In this document: piece after piece, positions 8,844-17,494 of the stretch
Position numbering within the stretch: position 1 is the first letter of the stretch
How the letters are laid out: each line of letters opens with the position of its first letter
From: Anaerolineae bacterium
GTDB lineage: Bacteria; Chloroflexota; Anaerolineae; Promineifilales; Promineifilaceae
NCBI GenBank assembly: GCA_020848035.1
Contig: JADLAX010000018.1
Coordinates: 28,253 to 92,252 of the forward strand
DNA: 64,000 bases
Reading direction: 5' to 3'
Position numbers and translations under genes: made by a program
Notes under the pieces: model-generated
Seen by the model: the letters and a program-made list of their open reading frames with translations, nothing else
What the model was told of the DNA's origin: nothing
Database searches by the model: none

Positions 8844-9620
8844 ATGATTCGTATCCAGTACACCAACCATTCCACCCACCGCATTGTTTTGCCGTACAAA
8901 ACACAAAAGCATGAGCTGCTGACGCTGGCCCAGGCGTTTGTCGCCCAGGAAAACAGCCTGCTGCCGGAAAACCGCACCCGCTACACCGCCAGCATCGAAA
9001 CGGCCCTGGCCGCCGCCCTGGCCAACCAGAGCGCTTCCGCCGCGCAAGAAGTCAGCCGCAAGTCGGCCTCGGAAACGCTCAAGCGGCTGGACGCCGCCGC
9101 CCGCACCACCATCAGCCAGATTCGCAGCCTGATGGAAGGGCGTTTTGCCTACAACCCGGAGCAGGCCCAGTCGTGGGGCTTTTTTGTGCGCCAGTCGGGG
9201 CGCGGCGCGGGCAATATCCTCACCCCACGCGGCCGGGAGGAGATCATCACCTGCCTCAACCAGTACATCACCACTGAAGAAGCCCGCCCCATCGGCGAGC
9301 AGTTTGCCGAGCCGCCGCTGAACGAGGTAATCGCCCTGCGCGATGAGCTGGTGCAAAACCTGCATCAGCGGGATCAATCACGGCAGGAGCGGTTGACGCA
9401 GAATGCGGCGTTGGACGAAGCATGTACCACCCTGGCCAGGGAACTGCGCCTGGCCCTGACGGCGCTGCTGCTCAACTACCAGGGGGAACCGGAACTGATC
9501 TTGGGGCGCTGGGGCTTCCAGCTGATGACCCGCACCACCCGCCCGCCGCGCGAGGTGGGGCAGCCAACCACGCCGGAACCAGCCGCGGCACCCGCTGCGG
9601 CATCCGCCGCGAATCTTTGA
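8844..9620 (+). CDS. Hypothetical protein
   Basis: This 258-aa protein starts at an ATG preceded by TAAGGAG at 7 nt. I do not recognise the family. The central part is helical and rich in Ala, Gln and Arg; an N-terminal stretch (MIRIQYTNHSTHRIVLPYK) could be a small beta region. The C-terminus ends in a Pro/Ala-rich tail. There is no signal peptide or membrane segment, so it is probably cytoplasmic. It stands alone on the plus strand and is followed at once by a hairpin repeat shared with the convergent SEC-C gene. Confidence 0.65.
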   Translation: MIRIQYTNHSTHRIVLPYKTQKHELLTLAQAFVAQENSLLPENRTRYTASIETALAAALANQSASAAQEVSRKSASETLKRLDAAARTTISQIRSLMEGRFAYNPEQAQSWGFFVRQSGRGAGNILTPRGREEIITCLNQYITTEEARPIGEQFAEPPLNEVIALRDELVQNLHQRDQSRQERLTQNAALDEACTTLARELRLALTALLLNYQGEPELILGRWGFQLMTRTTRPPREVGQPTTPEPAAAPAAASAANL

Positions 9621-9670
9621 TGCGTGAAACGTGAAACGTGATTCTGGCCATGTTTCACGTTTCACGTTTC
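9621..9670. repeat. Hairpin repeat, GTGAAACGTGAAACGTG family
   Basis: Tandem CGTGAAA words are followed after an 11-nt loop by their complement (TTTCACG repeated). It lies between two convergent genes, where a bidirectional terminator is expected. The same word family recurs near 10886, 19485, 42568, 61950 and 62432. Confidence 0.75.
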
Positions 9671-9692
9671 CCCCCATCAAATCCCCTATCTT

Positions 9693-10727
9693 TTAACCGC
9701 CGCCGGAACGGCCGTGGCACTTTTTATACTTCTGGCCGCTGCCGCATGGGCAGGGATCATTGCGGCCCACTTTTGGTTGCTTGCGTATGGTTGGTTCACC
9801 CGGGGCTGAGTGCTCATGAGTGCTGCTGGGCCGTTCACCACGCGCGGCCGCCCGCTGGGCCGCACGTTCGGCCTGCCTGTCCAGCATCGCCTGCCACTCG
9901 TCGGTTCTTGCGCTTTGCCGGGACAGGAAGTTGGCTTTAGCGGCACTGCGGCTGGCTCGTTCAGCCGCCATTTCGGCCTGCCAGGCGGCTTCGTTTTGCA
10001 GCCGGGTATAAATCTCGGTGATGTCGAACGGTGGTGGCACATCCTTAGGCTCCTCCAGCAGCTCCAGGTATTCTTCATAGTCGCCCAGGATCCAGGTTTC
10101 AAAGGCGTCGGCCGCATATAGGGCTTTGATCTGCTCCAGGTGCGACCGGTCGCCCAGTTTGCCCAACTCCAGCGCCGCCCAGGTCCATACCTCATCCACG
10201 GCGCCCTGAAACGAGAAGTCATCCGCCTCAGGCACGGGCGGCAGCAACTGGTGTAGCGTTTCGATGACGGCCGTTCGCTGTTCCGGCTCCTTCTGGGCAA
10301 TACGGCTCAAAACGCCAGCCGCGGCGGCACGGCCAAATGGATAAACGGTTTCATCCAGAATCAACTCAGTAAACACCGGCCGCGCCGCCGCGCCATAATG
10401 GTCCAGCTCAGTGTCAAACCAGTCAAGCAAATGCTCCCGCTCTGCATCGCGGAAGATTTGGCCAAAGAGCGGCAGGGCGGCCAGCGAACGGGCCGCCAAG
10501 AGCAGATACCCGGCGTGAATATCGCTGTAGCCACGCGGATCATCTTCTATTTCGTCCAGGTCGTCGTATCTTTCTTCAGAAGCCACACGCAGTAGGTCAA
10601 GCAGAGCCGGTTCCAGCTCCGCTACACGCGCCAGGCAGGTGTGGATGAGATCGAGGTCAGGCGCACGCCCCGCCTGTTCCAGGGCGTGAATCAGTTCATC
10701 GGCGGTTAAAGGTTTGTCATTCATCAC
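9693..10727 (-). CDS. SEC-C motif protein with DUF1186-like helical domain
   Basis: This 344-aa protein has a long all-helical N-terminal part resembling DUF1186/HEAT-like proteins (about residues 1-230). An Arg/Ala-rich linker follows, then a C-terminal SEC-C zinc motif [21 protein letters not shown] motifs bind zinc and, in SecA, bind SecB and ribosomes; stand-alone SEC-C proteins have no established single role. It lies convergent to the gene on its left. The motif is certain, the function is not known. Confidence 0.8.
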   Translation of the reverse strand: MMNDKPLTADELIHALEQAGRAPDLDLIHTCLARVAELEPALLDLLRVASEERYDDLDEIEDDPRGYSDIHAGYLLLAARSLAALPLFGQIFRDAEREHLLDWFDTELDHYGAAARPVFTELILDETVYPFGRAAAAGVLSRIAQKEPEQRTAVIETLHQLLPPVPEADDFSFQGAVDEVWTWAALELGKLGDRSHLEQIKALYAADAFETWILGDYEEYLELLEEPKDVPPPFDITEIYTRLQNEAAWQAEMAAERASRSAAKANFLSRQSARTDEWQAMLDRQAERAAQRAAARGERPSSTHEHSAPGEPTIRKQPKVGRNDPCPCGSGQKYKKCHGRSGGG

Positions 10728-10739
10728 TTTTTCCTTCGA

Positions 10740-10935
10740 AAATAGGCCGCGGATTGCGCGGATTAACGCGGATGAAATTTAGTAAATCTGCGAAATCTGC
10801 TGATTTTTCATTCATGGTGGTCAACGATAGTTGGTGTCGTCTCCTCATTAGACAATTTTGGATCTTTGGCAATTCGTGGGGTTTGTCGTGAAACGTGATC
10901 TCTTTCTGGTCACGTTTTATGTGTCACGGCGTGTC
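10740..10935. repeat. Two consecutive hairpin repeats in the intergenic gap
   Basis: About 10740-10812 contains GCGGATT-type words followed by partly complementary AAATCTGCGAAATCTGC. About 10886-10932 contains CGTGAAACGTGA opposite TCACGTTTTATGTGTCACG. No gene was seen in 10728-10947. Confidence 0.6.
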
Positions 10936-10947
10936 ACCCCTGAGTTC

Positions 10948-11412
10948 CTAAAGAGCGACAATTTCCACATCATGCCCCAGAGCGGTGAGCAAATCGGCCG
11001 TTTTCATCATAACGGCCGTTCCCCGTACCCCACTCCCCAAAGAAACCGCCACCTGGTTCAGCACCGATTGGTCAACCAGGATGCGCAGCGGCGCGGGCAG
11101 GCCAAAGGGAGCCACCGCGCCCATTTCATAGCCCGTCACGCGGTGCAGCTCTTCGGCCGTCGCCATCGTCAGGCGCGATTGGCCCAACAGGCGGCGCAGC
11201 TGCTTCCACTCAATCTGCTGCGGCCCGGCGACGAGCACCATCAGGAATTCATCCTGCGCCAGGCGAAAGAGCAGGCTGCGCACCACCTGTTCCGGCTGCT
11301 GGTTGCGCTCGGCCGCCGCCTGCTCCAGGGAGCGCACGGGGCCATCGTGGGTGAACAGGGTGTAGGGGATTTGCTTCTGGTCTAGTTCGCGGGTTACGGG
11401 TGTTTCGGTCAT
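10948..11412 (-). CDS. YbaK/EbsC-family aminoacyl-tRNA deacylase
   Basis: This 154-aa protein is a single YbaK/ProX-type editing domain: PYTLFTHDGPVRSLEQAAAE at the start, VVRSLLFRL, and GYEMGAVAPFGLP in the centre. Family members hydrolyse mischarged tRNAs such as Cys- or Ala-tRNAPro. The frame is open further upstream, but the ATG at 11412 gives the natural family N-terminus (MTETPVTRELDQ). It is a free-standing domain, not fused to ProRS. Substrate cannot be told from the sequence. Confidence 0.85.
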   Translation of the reverse strand: MTETPVTRELDQKQIPYTLFTHDGPVRSLEQAAAERNQQPEQVVRSLLFRLAQDEFLMVLVAGPQQIEWKQLRRLLGQSRLTMATAEELHRVTGYEMGAVAPFGLPAPLRILVDQSVLNQVAVSLGSGVRGTAVMMKTADLLTALGHDVEIVAL

Positions 11413-11420
11413 GATTATTT

Positions 11421-11490
11421 GGCCGCGGATGGCGCGGATTACCGCGGATTTACAAAAAAAATCCGCGACAATCCGCGTCATCCGCGGCTA
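11421..11490. repeat. Hairpin repeat, GCGGATTACCGCGGATT family
   Basis: Tandem words of the type CCGCGGATGGCGCGGATT are followed, after an A-rich loop, by AATCCGCG repeats. This makes a long imperfect hairpin between two minus-strand genes. Confidence 0.7.
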
Positions 11491-11495
11491 AAGGT

Positions 11496-11846
11496 TCACG
11501 CGTCCATTTGGTTCATGTGGGCTTCGTAAGCGGCACCGAGGGTTTTTTCGATGATGTCATGCCGGGGGATTTGCACGCCGGGCTGCTTTTGCGCGGCGCG
11601 GTGAATCTCGTTGGCGCAGCGGTTGCACAGCTGGTAACCAATCAAAATACCCCGCTTGCGGTAAATGTAGGCGTTGAGCGAGACAGCTTCCTTGCCCTTG
11701 TACTGCATCAGATCAACCCGACGGCCGCAGCCGGGGCACGTTTCAGCCTCGAAAAACCAGTACCCTTTCACGGCTTTGCCAAAATGCGCGTGCGTCCTGG
11801 CAAACATCTCAATCATCGCCTGCTCGATGCGATCTTCCTGGGTCAT
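11496..11846 (-). CDS. Small zinc-ribbon protein, hypothetical
   Basis: This 116-aa protein starts at the ATG at 11846 (MTQEDRIEQAMIEMFARTHAHFG). Two CxxC pairs, CPGCGRR and CNRCANE, could bind one zinc ion. I do not recognise the family and no function can be given. It is bracketed by hairpin repeats on both sides, so it may be transcribed on its own despite lying between same-strand genes. Confidence 0.7.
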   Translation of the reverse strand: MTQEDRIEQAMIEMFARTHAHFGKAVKGYWFFEAETCPGCGRRVDLMQYKGKEAVSLNAYIYRKRGILIGYQLCNRCANEIHRAAQKQPGVQIPRHDIIEKTLGAAYEAHMNQMDA

Positions 11847-11872
11847 AAATTCACCGGTGAGTTTGTTTAGGG

Positions 11873-11940
11873 GGACACAGATAAACACAGATTTTCACAG
11901 ATAAGAAAAATCTGTGTTCATCTGTGAAAATCTGCGTCCT
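11873..11940. repeat. Hairpin repeat, CACAGATTTTCACAGAT family
   Basis: ACACAGATAAACACAGATTTTCACAG words face AATCTGTGTTCATCTGTGAA after a short A-rich loop. A near-identical element lies at 59766-59827. Confidence 0.75.
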
Positions 11941-11941
11941 A

Positions 11942-13291
11942 TCATCTCTTTTCTACCACAAAGGTTGGCACTGTCGAGCCGCCCCCGGCCGAGACGTTGA
12001 GCAGTGGGTCGGTGGACAGGCGGGTGAGGCAGCCATCCACATAATCGCCGTGGAAGATGAAGGGGGCGGTGTCCAACATACGGTCGTAGATTTGTAAACG
12101 GCCGTCTACAATGCTCGGGTATGGTTCTTCGGGAATCACCACCCGCTCCTGCACAATGTACGGGGCTTGCAGCGCCTGCTGCACGGCGTGTTCCCAACCG
12201 CTGGCGTTGGTTTGCCAGCCCAGCACAATGCCGTGCCCACCGTAATCGTCGTTGGGCTTCAGCACCAGCTGGTCTTTGTACTTGTGGATAAACGGGATCA
12301 GGTCGATAGGCAGGCCGCCGTACACCGTTTTGCGCTCTTCCACGGTGCGGGTCCAGGGGATGTGGTTGTGGATGACGGCCGTTTCGTCCTTGTTAAACAA
12401 ATGGGCATTACGCTCGTCGCTCAGCACGGCCAGGCTCATCTTCTTGTACAAAATTTTGCAGCGGAACGGGTTCACCATGCACACATTGCCGTCGCGCACG
12501 GCGCGCACCACCGGCTGGTCCAGCCCACCGCGCTCGATCAGCTCGGTAATCAGCACTCGCTTGTAGATGATGTCAATATTAAAGCCTTCGTGATGCAGAC
12601 GGCCGTTTTCATACGTCACTTCGCGTGGGTCCACAATCTTGGTGGCAAACCCCTGGGAGGCAAAGTATTGGGTAAACAGCTCAAACTCGCTGCGGGTGGG
12701 CACTTCATTCCAGTCCAAAATGCCAATTTGCGGGCGATGGGTGCCGCCGGACTGGCGGTAGGCATCGAGCAAAACGTGGTGGACGCTGTGACGGGTGGGC
12801 AACGGCCGTACCGCATACTTGCGCAAAAACTCACCCATCACCGGCAAGCCGTAAAACACCTCGTTCAGCACGTCGTTGTAGGCCGAGGCGGCCGGGACTT
12901 CGGCGTTGTACTCAGTGAACTTCAGCTCGCTGTTGTCGGTGACGTAAAAGGCGTCCAGCCGGGTCAGCGGCGTGTGCCCTTTGTACTTTGGCTCATGTTT
13001 GATCAGCTCTTGTTCCCAATCGACCAGGCCAAACTGGGCGCAGAACTCAGCATCACGCACCGCCAGCTCCGAGATTTTCTCGAAGGCGCGCAGCAGCGGC
13101 CGTATCGCCTGGCGCAGAAAGATGTATTGGTCTGGCGTTAAAAAGCGCGGCCGCAGCACGGTGCACAACGGCCGTGTGCCAAAATACAGCCCGCGCAGCT
13201 GCATCTGGTCATCCAACTGCCCCTGCGACTCCGCCGCCAGCTCATCAGTCAACAAATCATGGTAAGTCCGTATTGCTTCCTTCAACGCCAT
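11942..13291 (-). CDS. Circularly permuted ATP-grasp enzyme
   Basis: This 449-aa protein resembles the circularly permuted ATP-grasp family (glutathionylspermidine-synthase-like amidoligases). Segments that fit are LKFTEYNAEVPAASAYND, then VLKPNDDYGGHGIVLGW, which is the likely nucleotide-binding part, and the C-terminal NVSAGGGSTVPTFVVE. Such enzymes join a carboxylate to an amine using ATP. The start at 13291 is preceded by GAGGAGA. It lies downstream of a second ATP-grasp gene and an esterase on the same strand, which suggests a small-molecule or peptide-modifying pathway. Substrate is unknown. Confidence 0.75.
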   Translation of the reverse strand: MALKEAIRTYHDLLTDELAAESQGQLDDQMQLRGLYFGTRPLCTVLRPRFLTPDQYIFLRQAIRPLLRAFEKISELAVRDAEFCAQFGLVDWEQELIKHEPKYKGHTPLTRLDAFYVTDNSELKFTEYNAEVPAASAYNDVLNEVFYGLPVMGEFLRKYAVRPLPTRHSVHHVLLDAYRQSGGTHRPQIGILDWNEVPTRSEFELFTQYFASQGFATKIVDPREVTYENGRLHHEGFNIDIIYKRVLITELIERGGLDQPVVRAVRDGNVCMVNPFRCKILYKKMSLAVLSDERNAHLFNKDETAVIHNHIPWTRTVEERKTVYGGLPIDLIPFIHKYKDQLVLKPNDDYGGHGIVLGWQTNASGWEHAVQQALQAPYIVQERVVIPEEPYPSIVDGRLQIYDRMLDTAPFIFHGDYVDGCLTRLSTDPLLNVSAGGGSTVPTFVVEKR

Positions 13292-13315
13292 CTTCTCCTC
13301 GTCGTGCTGCCTAAA

Positions 13316-13410
13316 AATTACCCTCACCCCAGCCCTCTCCCTGCAAGGGAGAGGGAGCCAGATTCCCTCCCCCTCTCAGGGGGAGGGTTAGGGTGGGGGT
13401 CGGTCTTACA
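13316..13410. repeat. CCCTCTCCC-type dispersed repeat
   Basis: A GC-rich repeat with CCCTCTCCCTGCAAGGGAGAGGG and a second CCCTCCCCCTCTCAGGGGG-type hairpin separates the two ATP-grasp genes. Elements of this type are scattered in many bacterial genomes. Confidence 0.7.
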
Positions 13411-13411
13411 T

Positions 13412-14332
13412 CTAAAACAACCCACTCCAGCGCATCTCCCCCACCTGCGGCTTTGGCTCTAATGCCAGGCGAATGCACATGTCGGCCATGCCTTCCACAC
13501 ACCAGCGGTGGAACTCGTAGCCCAGCGAATTGACATCCATATCCGGGGCCGGGTTCATGAAGTCAATGGCGTACGGCACGCCGTTGCGGATGGCAAACTC
13601 GCAGGTGTTCATGTCGTAGCCAAAGGCGCGGCACAGCGTCTGGCAGTCGGCCACAATGCGGTCGTACAGCTCCGGGGCCAGGCCATCGGGATGGCTGTAG
13701 CGGCGGCTGCCGGGATCATAGCGCATCACCAGCACTTTTTCTTGCCCCAGCACCATGCAGCGAATGTAATCATCCCACTGGATAAACTCTTGCAGCACCA
13801 TCGTCAGCAGGCCAGACTGGTCGTAGCTGCGGTACAGCTCTTCCATGCTGCGGCAGATGTACACTTCTTTCCAGCCGCCGCCGTGGGCGTCCTTTAGCAC
13901 ACAGGGGAAGCCGCCGACATACTCCACCAAATCTTGCCAGGGCATGGGGAAAGCCAGGTTGCGCAGGCTCTTGCCGTGGTCGATGCCGGGCACGTACTCT
14001 TTGTTGGGTAAAGCGGCCGTTTTCGGGCTGGCCAACCCCAACTTGCTAATCAGCGACGCGCCAAAAAACTTGTCATCGGCCGTCCACATAAAGGGATTGT
14101 TGACCACATGGGTGCCTTGCAGCATGGCGTTTTTGAGGTAGGTGCGGTAATAAGGCACCTCGTGCGAAATGCGGTCCACGATGACGGCGTATTCGTTCGG
14201 CTGGTTCATCTGCGTGCCGCCCACCGTCACAAACTCGGCGATAACGTCCTGGTGACGGCCGTTTACCTCTTCAATAAACGCCGGCGGCCAGGACCACTCC
14301 ATCCCCACCATCAAACCAATCTTTTTTGTCAT
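13412..14332 (-). CDS. ATP-grasp protein, RimK/glutathione-synthetase-like
   Basis: This 306-aa protein has an ATP-grasp fold: a pre-ATP-grasp region with MTKKIGLMVGMEWSWP, then FPCVLKDAHGGGWKEVYIC as the ATP-binding loop, LQEFIQWDDYIRCMVLG, and the metal-ligand region CEFAIRNGVPYAIDFMNPAPD. The FMNPAPD ending replaces the more usual E-x-N metal site but keeps Asp and Asn residues. It is likely a carboxylate-amine ligase acting in series with the circularly permuted ATP-grasp enzyme downstream and the esterase upstream. Product unknown. Confidence 0.75.
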   Translation of the reverse strand: MTKKIGLMVGMEWSWPPAFIEEVNGRHQDVIAEFVTVGGTQMNQPNEYAVIVDRISHEVPYYRTYLKNAMLQGTHVVNNPFMWTADDKFFGASLISKLGLASPKTAALPNKEYVPGIDHGKSLRNLAFPMPWQDLVEYVGGFPCVLKDAHGGGWKEVYICRSMEELYRSYDQSGLLTMVLQEFIQWDDYIRCMVLGQEKVLVMRYDPGSRRYSHPDGLAPELYDRIVADCQTLCRAFGYDMNTCEFAIRNGVPYAIDFMNPAPDMDVNSLGYEFHRWCVEGMADMCIRLALEPKPQVGEMRWSGLF

Positions 14333-14352
14333 GCATCCCTCTCCTTTTTAAG

Positions 14353-14435
14353 TTTGCCAGTGTGCAAGTATGCAAGTGGCAAGTGGCAGGTGAGAAGTTA
14401 CTTGCAAACTTGCCACTTGCCTACCTGCTACCCGC
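14353..14435. repeat. Hairpin repeat, CAAGTGGCAAGTGGCA family
   Basis: GCAAGTATGCAAGTGGCAAG words face TTGCCACTTGCCTACCTGC after a short spacer. It lies between the esterase and the ATP-grasp gene. Confidence 0.65.
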
Positions 14436-15155
14436 TCAATCATGCCCCCCAATATAAGCCAAAATCATGCGCTCCCAATACGGCCAATCGTGGCTCCAGC
14501 CATCCCAAATGCGCAGCGCATTGCCAATGCCCTTCTGCCACAGCGCGGCCGACAGCGCTTCATTGTTAGCCCGCAGCCCATCATCCTGCCCCACCGCCAG
14601 AACAATATCCAGCCGCCGCAGCGCTTCCAGCCGCCCCCAATCATGCTCATTGGGGATGAAGGCGCAGGGATTGTTGGCGTAAATATTGCCGCCGCTGTGG
14701 CCATCGGTCCAGCGCGAGATGTCGTAAATGCCGCTCAGGCCAATGGCTCGCCCCACCAGGTGGGGGTTACGCAGGGCGATGTTCACCGCATGGTATGCGC
14801 CAAAGCTGGCCCCCACAGTAATGAGGAACGGATTATTGTTTTTGCGCCGCGTCAAGGGCAGCAGTTCGTTGACAATGTAATTTTCGTACTGCACCTGCCG
14901 CCAGGCGCGGGCATGGGGATGTTTCCAATGGGCATACCAGCTCTCGGCATCAACGCTGTCGACGCAGTACACTTGCAGCCAGCCCTGGCTGATGTGGTGC
15001 CCCAGCACCTGCATCATGCCCCGGTCTTCCCACTCATAAAAGCGCCCTTTGGAGGTGGGAAACACCACCACGCGGGCACCGCTGTGGCCAAAGACCAGCA
15101 GTTCCATGTCGCGCTCCAGCGATGGGCTGTACCAACGATGATATTCTCGATTCAT
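14436..15155 (-). CDS. Alpha/beta-hydrolase esterase
   Basis: This 239-aa protein is a putative esterase of the esterase D/antigen-85-like group. It has the nucleophile elbow TVGASFGAYHA, an acid region VGQDDGL, and the likely catalytic His in WDGWSHDWPYW. There is no signal peptide when the ATG at 15155 is used; an upstream extension would be unusual in composition. It heads a three-gene same-strand cluster with two ATP-grasp enzymes, though hairpin repeats lie in each gap. It may release or trim the product those enzymes make; this is inference. Confidence 0.8.
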   Translation of the reverse strand: MNREYHRWYSPSLERDMELLVFGHSGARVVVFPTSKGRFYEWEDRGMMQVLGHHISQGWLQVYCVDSVDAESWYAHWKHPHARAWRQVQYENYIVNELLPLTRRKNNNPFLITVGASFGAYHAVNIALRNPHLVGRAIGLSGIYDISRWTDGHSGGNIYANNPCAFIPNEHDWGRLEALRRLDIVLAVGQDDGLRANNEALSAALWQKGIGNALRIWDGWSHDWPYWERMILAYIGGHD

Positions 15156-15277
15156 TTGCGTCTCTCTTCCTGGTAGGACTGCACAGCAAAGCTGTGGGGG
15201 TAAAGATATGGGGGGATGGGTGACCAACACCCATCCCAAAACTTTACGTTTCGCCAACGTCTAAAATCTACTTGCTG

Positions 15278-15310
15278 AGATTGGGCCAAGCTTAAAGCTT
15301 GGCCCAATCT
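15278..15310 (-). terminator. Terminator after the tandem DnaC-like gene
   Basis: A perfect 16-bp inverted repeat (arm AGATTGGGCCAAGCTT) with a 1-nt centre lies 12 bp after the stop of the DnaC-like gene. It ends the replication cluster on the minus strand. Confidence 0.65.
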
Positions 15311-15321
15311 TTAAGCGTCAC

Positions 15322-16761
15322 CTATTTCTTTGGTGACCGCTTTCTAAAACCCTTTTTCTCCTGATTAGATTCTTTTGTTCCCTTAAAGCTGGGGGCTTCA
15401 AGATTCCAAAAGGCACAAATGTTGCCATCCATCATTCGCGTTTTCAGTCGCGCATCAATTTCATTGATAGACTGTGAGCTGGTAATGATCGTTGGCAGCC
15501 GTGCATTGTAGCGATAATTCATCAGCTGATAAAGTTTTTCTTTGGCCCAGGGTGTGGCGCTTTCCGTTCCCAAATCGTCCAGCACCAAAACGGGCATCTT
15601 TTTAATTTCGGCAAACCTTTTGGCCAGCCCGATGTGGGTCATGGGGTCAAAAGCATCGCGTAAATAATCCAACAAATCTGGCACCCCCACAAACAGCACA
15701 TGCTCACCGGAATCTGACAAGTAGTTAGCAATGGAAGCAGCCAGGTGTGTTTTGCCATTGCCGTAGGCAATGCTTTGGAACACAATCCAGCCTACCGGCT
15801 CTTTGGCATAGTCGAGCGCCGCTTCAAAGGCTCTTTTGAGATTGGTAGACATGCTGTGCGGCAGCTCCTCATCGCGAAAGGCAAAGGTGCCAAAGGTTTT
15901 ATCCGCATGCAGGTGAAGGGCGGAGAAATCGGAAAAGGATTGGTCTTTGGGTCGTCTGAAGTCTGGTGCAAATATCTCTACGATGGTTGTCAGGTTTTTA
16001 TCGACCAGGCGAGAACGTATTCTTGGCTCAATGGCTTCAAAATCCTGGTTTGTTGTAATGACGGTGGGCAATTTTTCGGTATAGCGGTAGTTAAATATTT
16101 GATACAGTTTTTCTTGTGCCCAGCTTGTATTGTTTTGGGTGCCCAGGTCGTCCAAAACCAGAACCCGGGCGTTACGCACCAGCTCAAAGCGTTCGTCAAA
16201 ACGCATGCCAGCATCATCGCCATAAGAGGCACGCAGGTAGTCCAACAGGTCGGGGGTATTAACAAAAAGCACGGCTTTGCCTGACCCAATCTGGAAGTTG
16301 GCAATAGCCGCCGCCAGGTGGGTTTTGCCACAGCCATAACTGCCTTTTAGAATTAACCAGCCTTCGGGATGAGTGGCAAAATCGTGGGCAGCGGTGTAGG
16401 CGGTTTGAAGGCTGTTTTTGGTAACCGCGTTAAAACCAGGTATTCCCTGAACGTCGACCAAAAAATTATCAAAGGTGCGGTCTTTTAGCTGACCGATTTC
16501 GCTCAGTTTGGTGAGGCGGTTGACTTGTTTGTCGTTTTCGCTGTTGCGGCAGACGCAGTTGATGGCCCGGCCAAACTGTTTGTGGGCTGGCGGTACGTCG
16601 GGAATAATGTAACCTAGTCCCCCGCAGTGTGGACAATCGGGCAGGCCTAATCCGGTGGCCGATTCTGAATCTAAAGAGGGTTTATCGCTTAACGATGTCT
16701 TTATATTCGTCGGGGACTTGTTGACTGAGACTCCGTCGAGAATCTCGCCCATAGCTTTCAT
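15322..16761 (-). CDS. Tandem DnaC/DnaI-like AAA+ helicase loader
   Basis: This 479-aa protein has an N-terminal zinc-finger region (C43, C46, C69, C71) typical of DnaI/DnaC loaders, then two DnaC-like AAA+ domains. Domain 1 has Walker A KGSYGCGKTH (about 140-147) and Walker B VLVLDDLGT. Domain 2 has the loop QSIAYGNGKTH (about 330-338), which lacks the first Walker A glycine and has one extra residue, but keeps GKT and VLVLDDLGTES. Loaders usually have one AAA+ domain of about 250-330 aa, so this is a duplication. The ATG at 16761 has AGGAAGGAAAG before it and overlaps the DnaD-like gene by 80 bp. It probably loads the DnaB helicase encoded just upstream. Confidence 0.8.
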   Translation of the reverse strand: MKAMGEILDGVSVNKSPTNIKTSLSDKPSLDSESATGLGLPDCPHCGGLGYIIPDVPPAHKQFGRAINCVCRNSENDKQVNRLTKLSEIGQLKDRTFDNFLVDVQGIPGFNAVTKNSLQTAYTAAHDFATHPEGWLILKGSYGCGKTHLAAAIANFQIGSGKAVLFVNTPDLLDYLRASYGDDAGMRFDERFELVRNARVLVLDDLGTQNNTSWAQEKLYQIFNYRYTEKLPTVITTNQDFEAIEPRIRSRLVDKNLTTIVEIFAPDFRRPKDQSFSDFSALHLHADKTFGTFAFRDEELPHSMSTNLKRAFEAALDYAKEPVGWIVFQSIAYGNGKTHLAASIANYLSDSGEHVLFVGVPDLLDYLRDAFDPMTHIGLAKRFAEIKKMPVLVLDDLGTESATPWAKEKLYQLMNYRYNARLPTIITSSQSINEIDARLKTRMMDGNICAFWNLEAPSFKGTKESNQEKKGFRKRSPKK

Positions 16762-17389
16762 CTTTCTTTCCTTCCTGTCGCCATCTTTCCAGGATAGCGC
16801 TGATGTAACGCCACTTACGGACGTTGTTGGCAACGGCCGTTTCTATCGCCTCTTCTATCCACCGCACCGGATAACTCTGTTCGGCGTCGCGCAGCTCATC
16901 GGCCACGATGGGAGTCAGGGGACCGATGTTTTGTTCGTAGAGGATGAAGATATTCGGCCGTTCCACCAGCAAAGTAATTGGCTCATCTTCATCTGGGTTA
17001 GGCCGCCACTCACCCTTGGTGATGCCTTCAAAAGCCGCCCGCCCTTTTTCCGTGTTAAAAAAGTACAGGTCCATCACGCCGTCGGCGCTTTCAATGTTTA
17101 CATGCAAAAAGGTACCGCGGGCCACAGCCCGCTCAATGCCATCCATCAGCGCTTCGGTAGCCAGGGTGGCCGTAGGACCTAGCCCTTTGACAAACTCGGT
17201 GTCGTTCAAAAAATCGGTCAGGCGCAGGTAGCGCACCTGGCCATCTTTTTGCCCCATGGCCCAAAACGCATAAAGCGTCACCTTCAATTCAGCTATATTG
17301 TCGATGTTGGGCAGCAAGTCGCTAAAAAAAAGGTTTGGCACCAGGGTCGTGCGTAATTTACCGTCTGGAAAACCGGGGAAACCTTTCAT
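16682..17389 (-). CDS. DnaD-domain replication protein
   Basis: This 235-aa protein has a winged-helix-like N-terminal part and a C-terminal DnaD/DnaB_2 domain with the recognisable run FILYEQNIGPLTPIVADEL ... WIEEAIETAVANNVRKWRYISAILERW. In Firmicutes, DnaD helps remodel origin or restart complexes before helicase loading. Here it lies between dnaB and a DnaC-like loader in the same orientation, which makes the same job likely. The C-terminal tail overlaps the start of the loader gene. Confidence 0.8.
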   Translation of the reverse strand: MKGFPGFPDGKLRTTLVPNLFFSDLLPNIDNIAELKVTLYAFWAMGQKDGQVRYLRLTDFLNDTEFVKGLGPTATLATEALMDGIERAVARGTFLHVNIESADGVMDLYFFNTEKGRAAFEGITKGEWRPNPDEDEPITLLVERPNIFILYEQNIGPLTPIVADELRDAEQSYPVRWIEEAIETAVANNVRKWRYISAILERWRQEGKKDESYGRDSRRSLSQQVPDEYKDIVKR

Positions 17390-17398
17390 AATGGTTAA

Positions 17399-17494
17399 TT
17401 GTGAATTGTCAATTGTAAATTGTCAACGTCAGTAGAGATTAGAGATTGGAAACTGGAGATTATGCCAATCTCTAATTTCCAGTCTCCAATCTCC
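17399..17494. repeat. Hairpin repeat, GATTGGAGACTGGAGATT family
   Basis: TTAGAGATTGGAAACTGGAG faces CTCTAATTTCCAGTCTCCAA; a short AATTGTGAATTGTCAATTG run lies next to it. Related elements are at 60402-60480 and 61093-61154. Confidence 0.65.

Noticed and set aside
12167..13141. 324-codon open frame antisense to the ATP-grasp gene
   Set aside because: Biased composition, no family motif, complete overlap with a well-supported gene.
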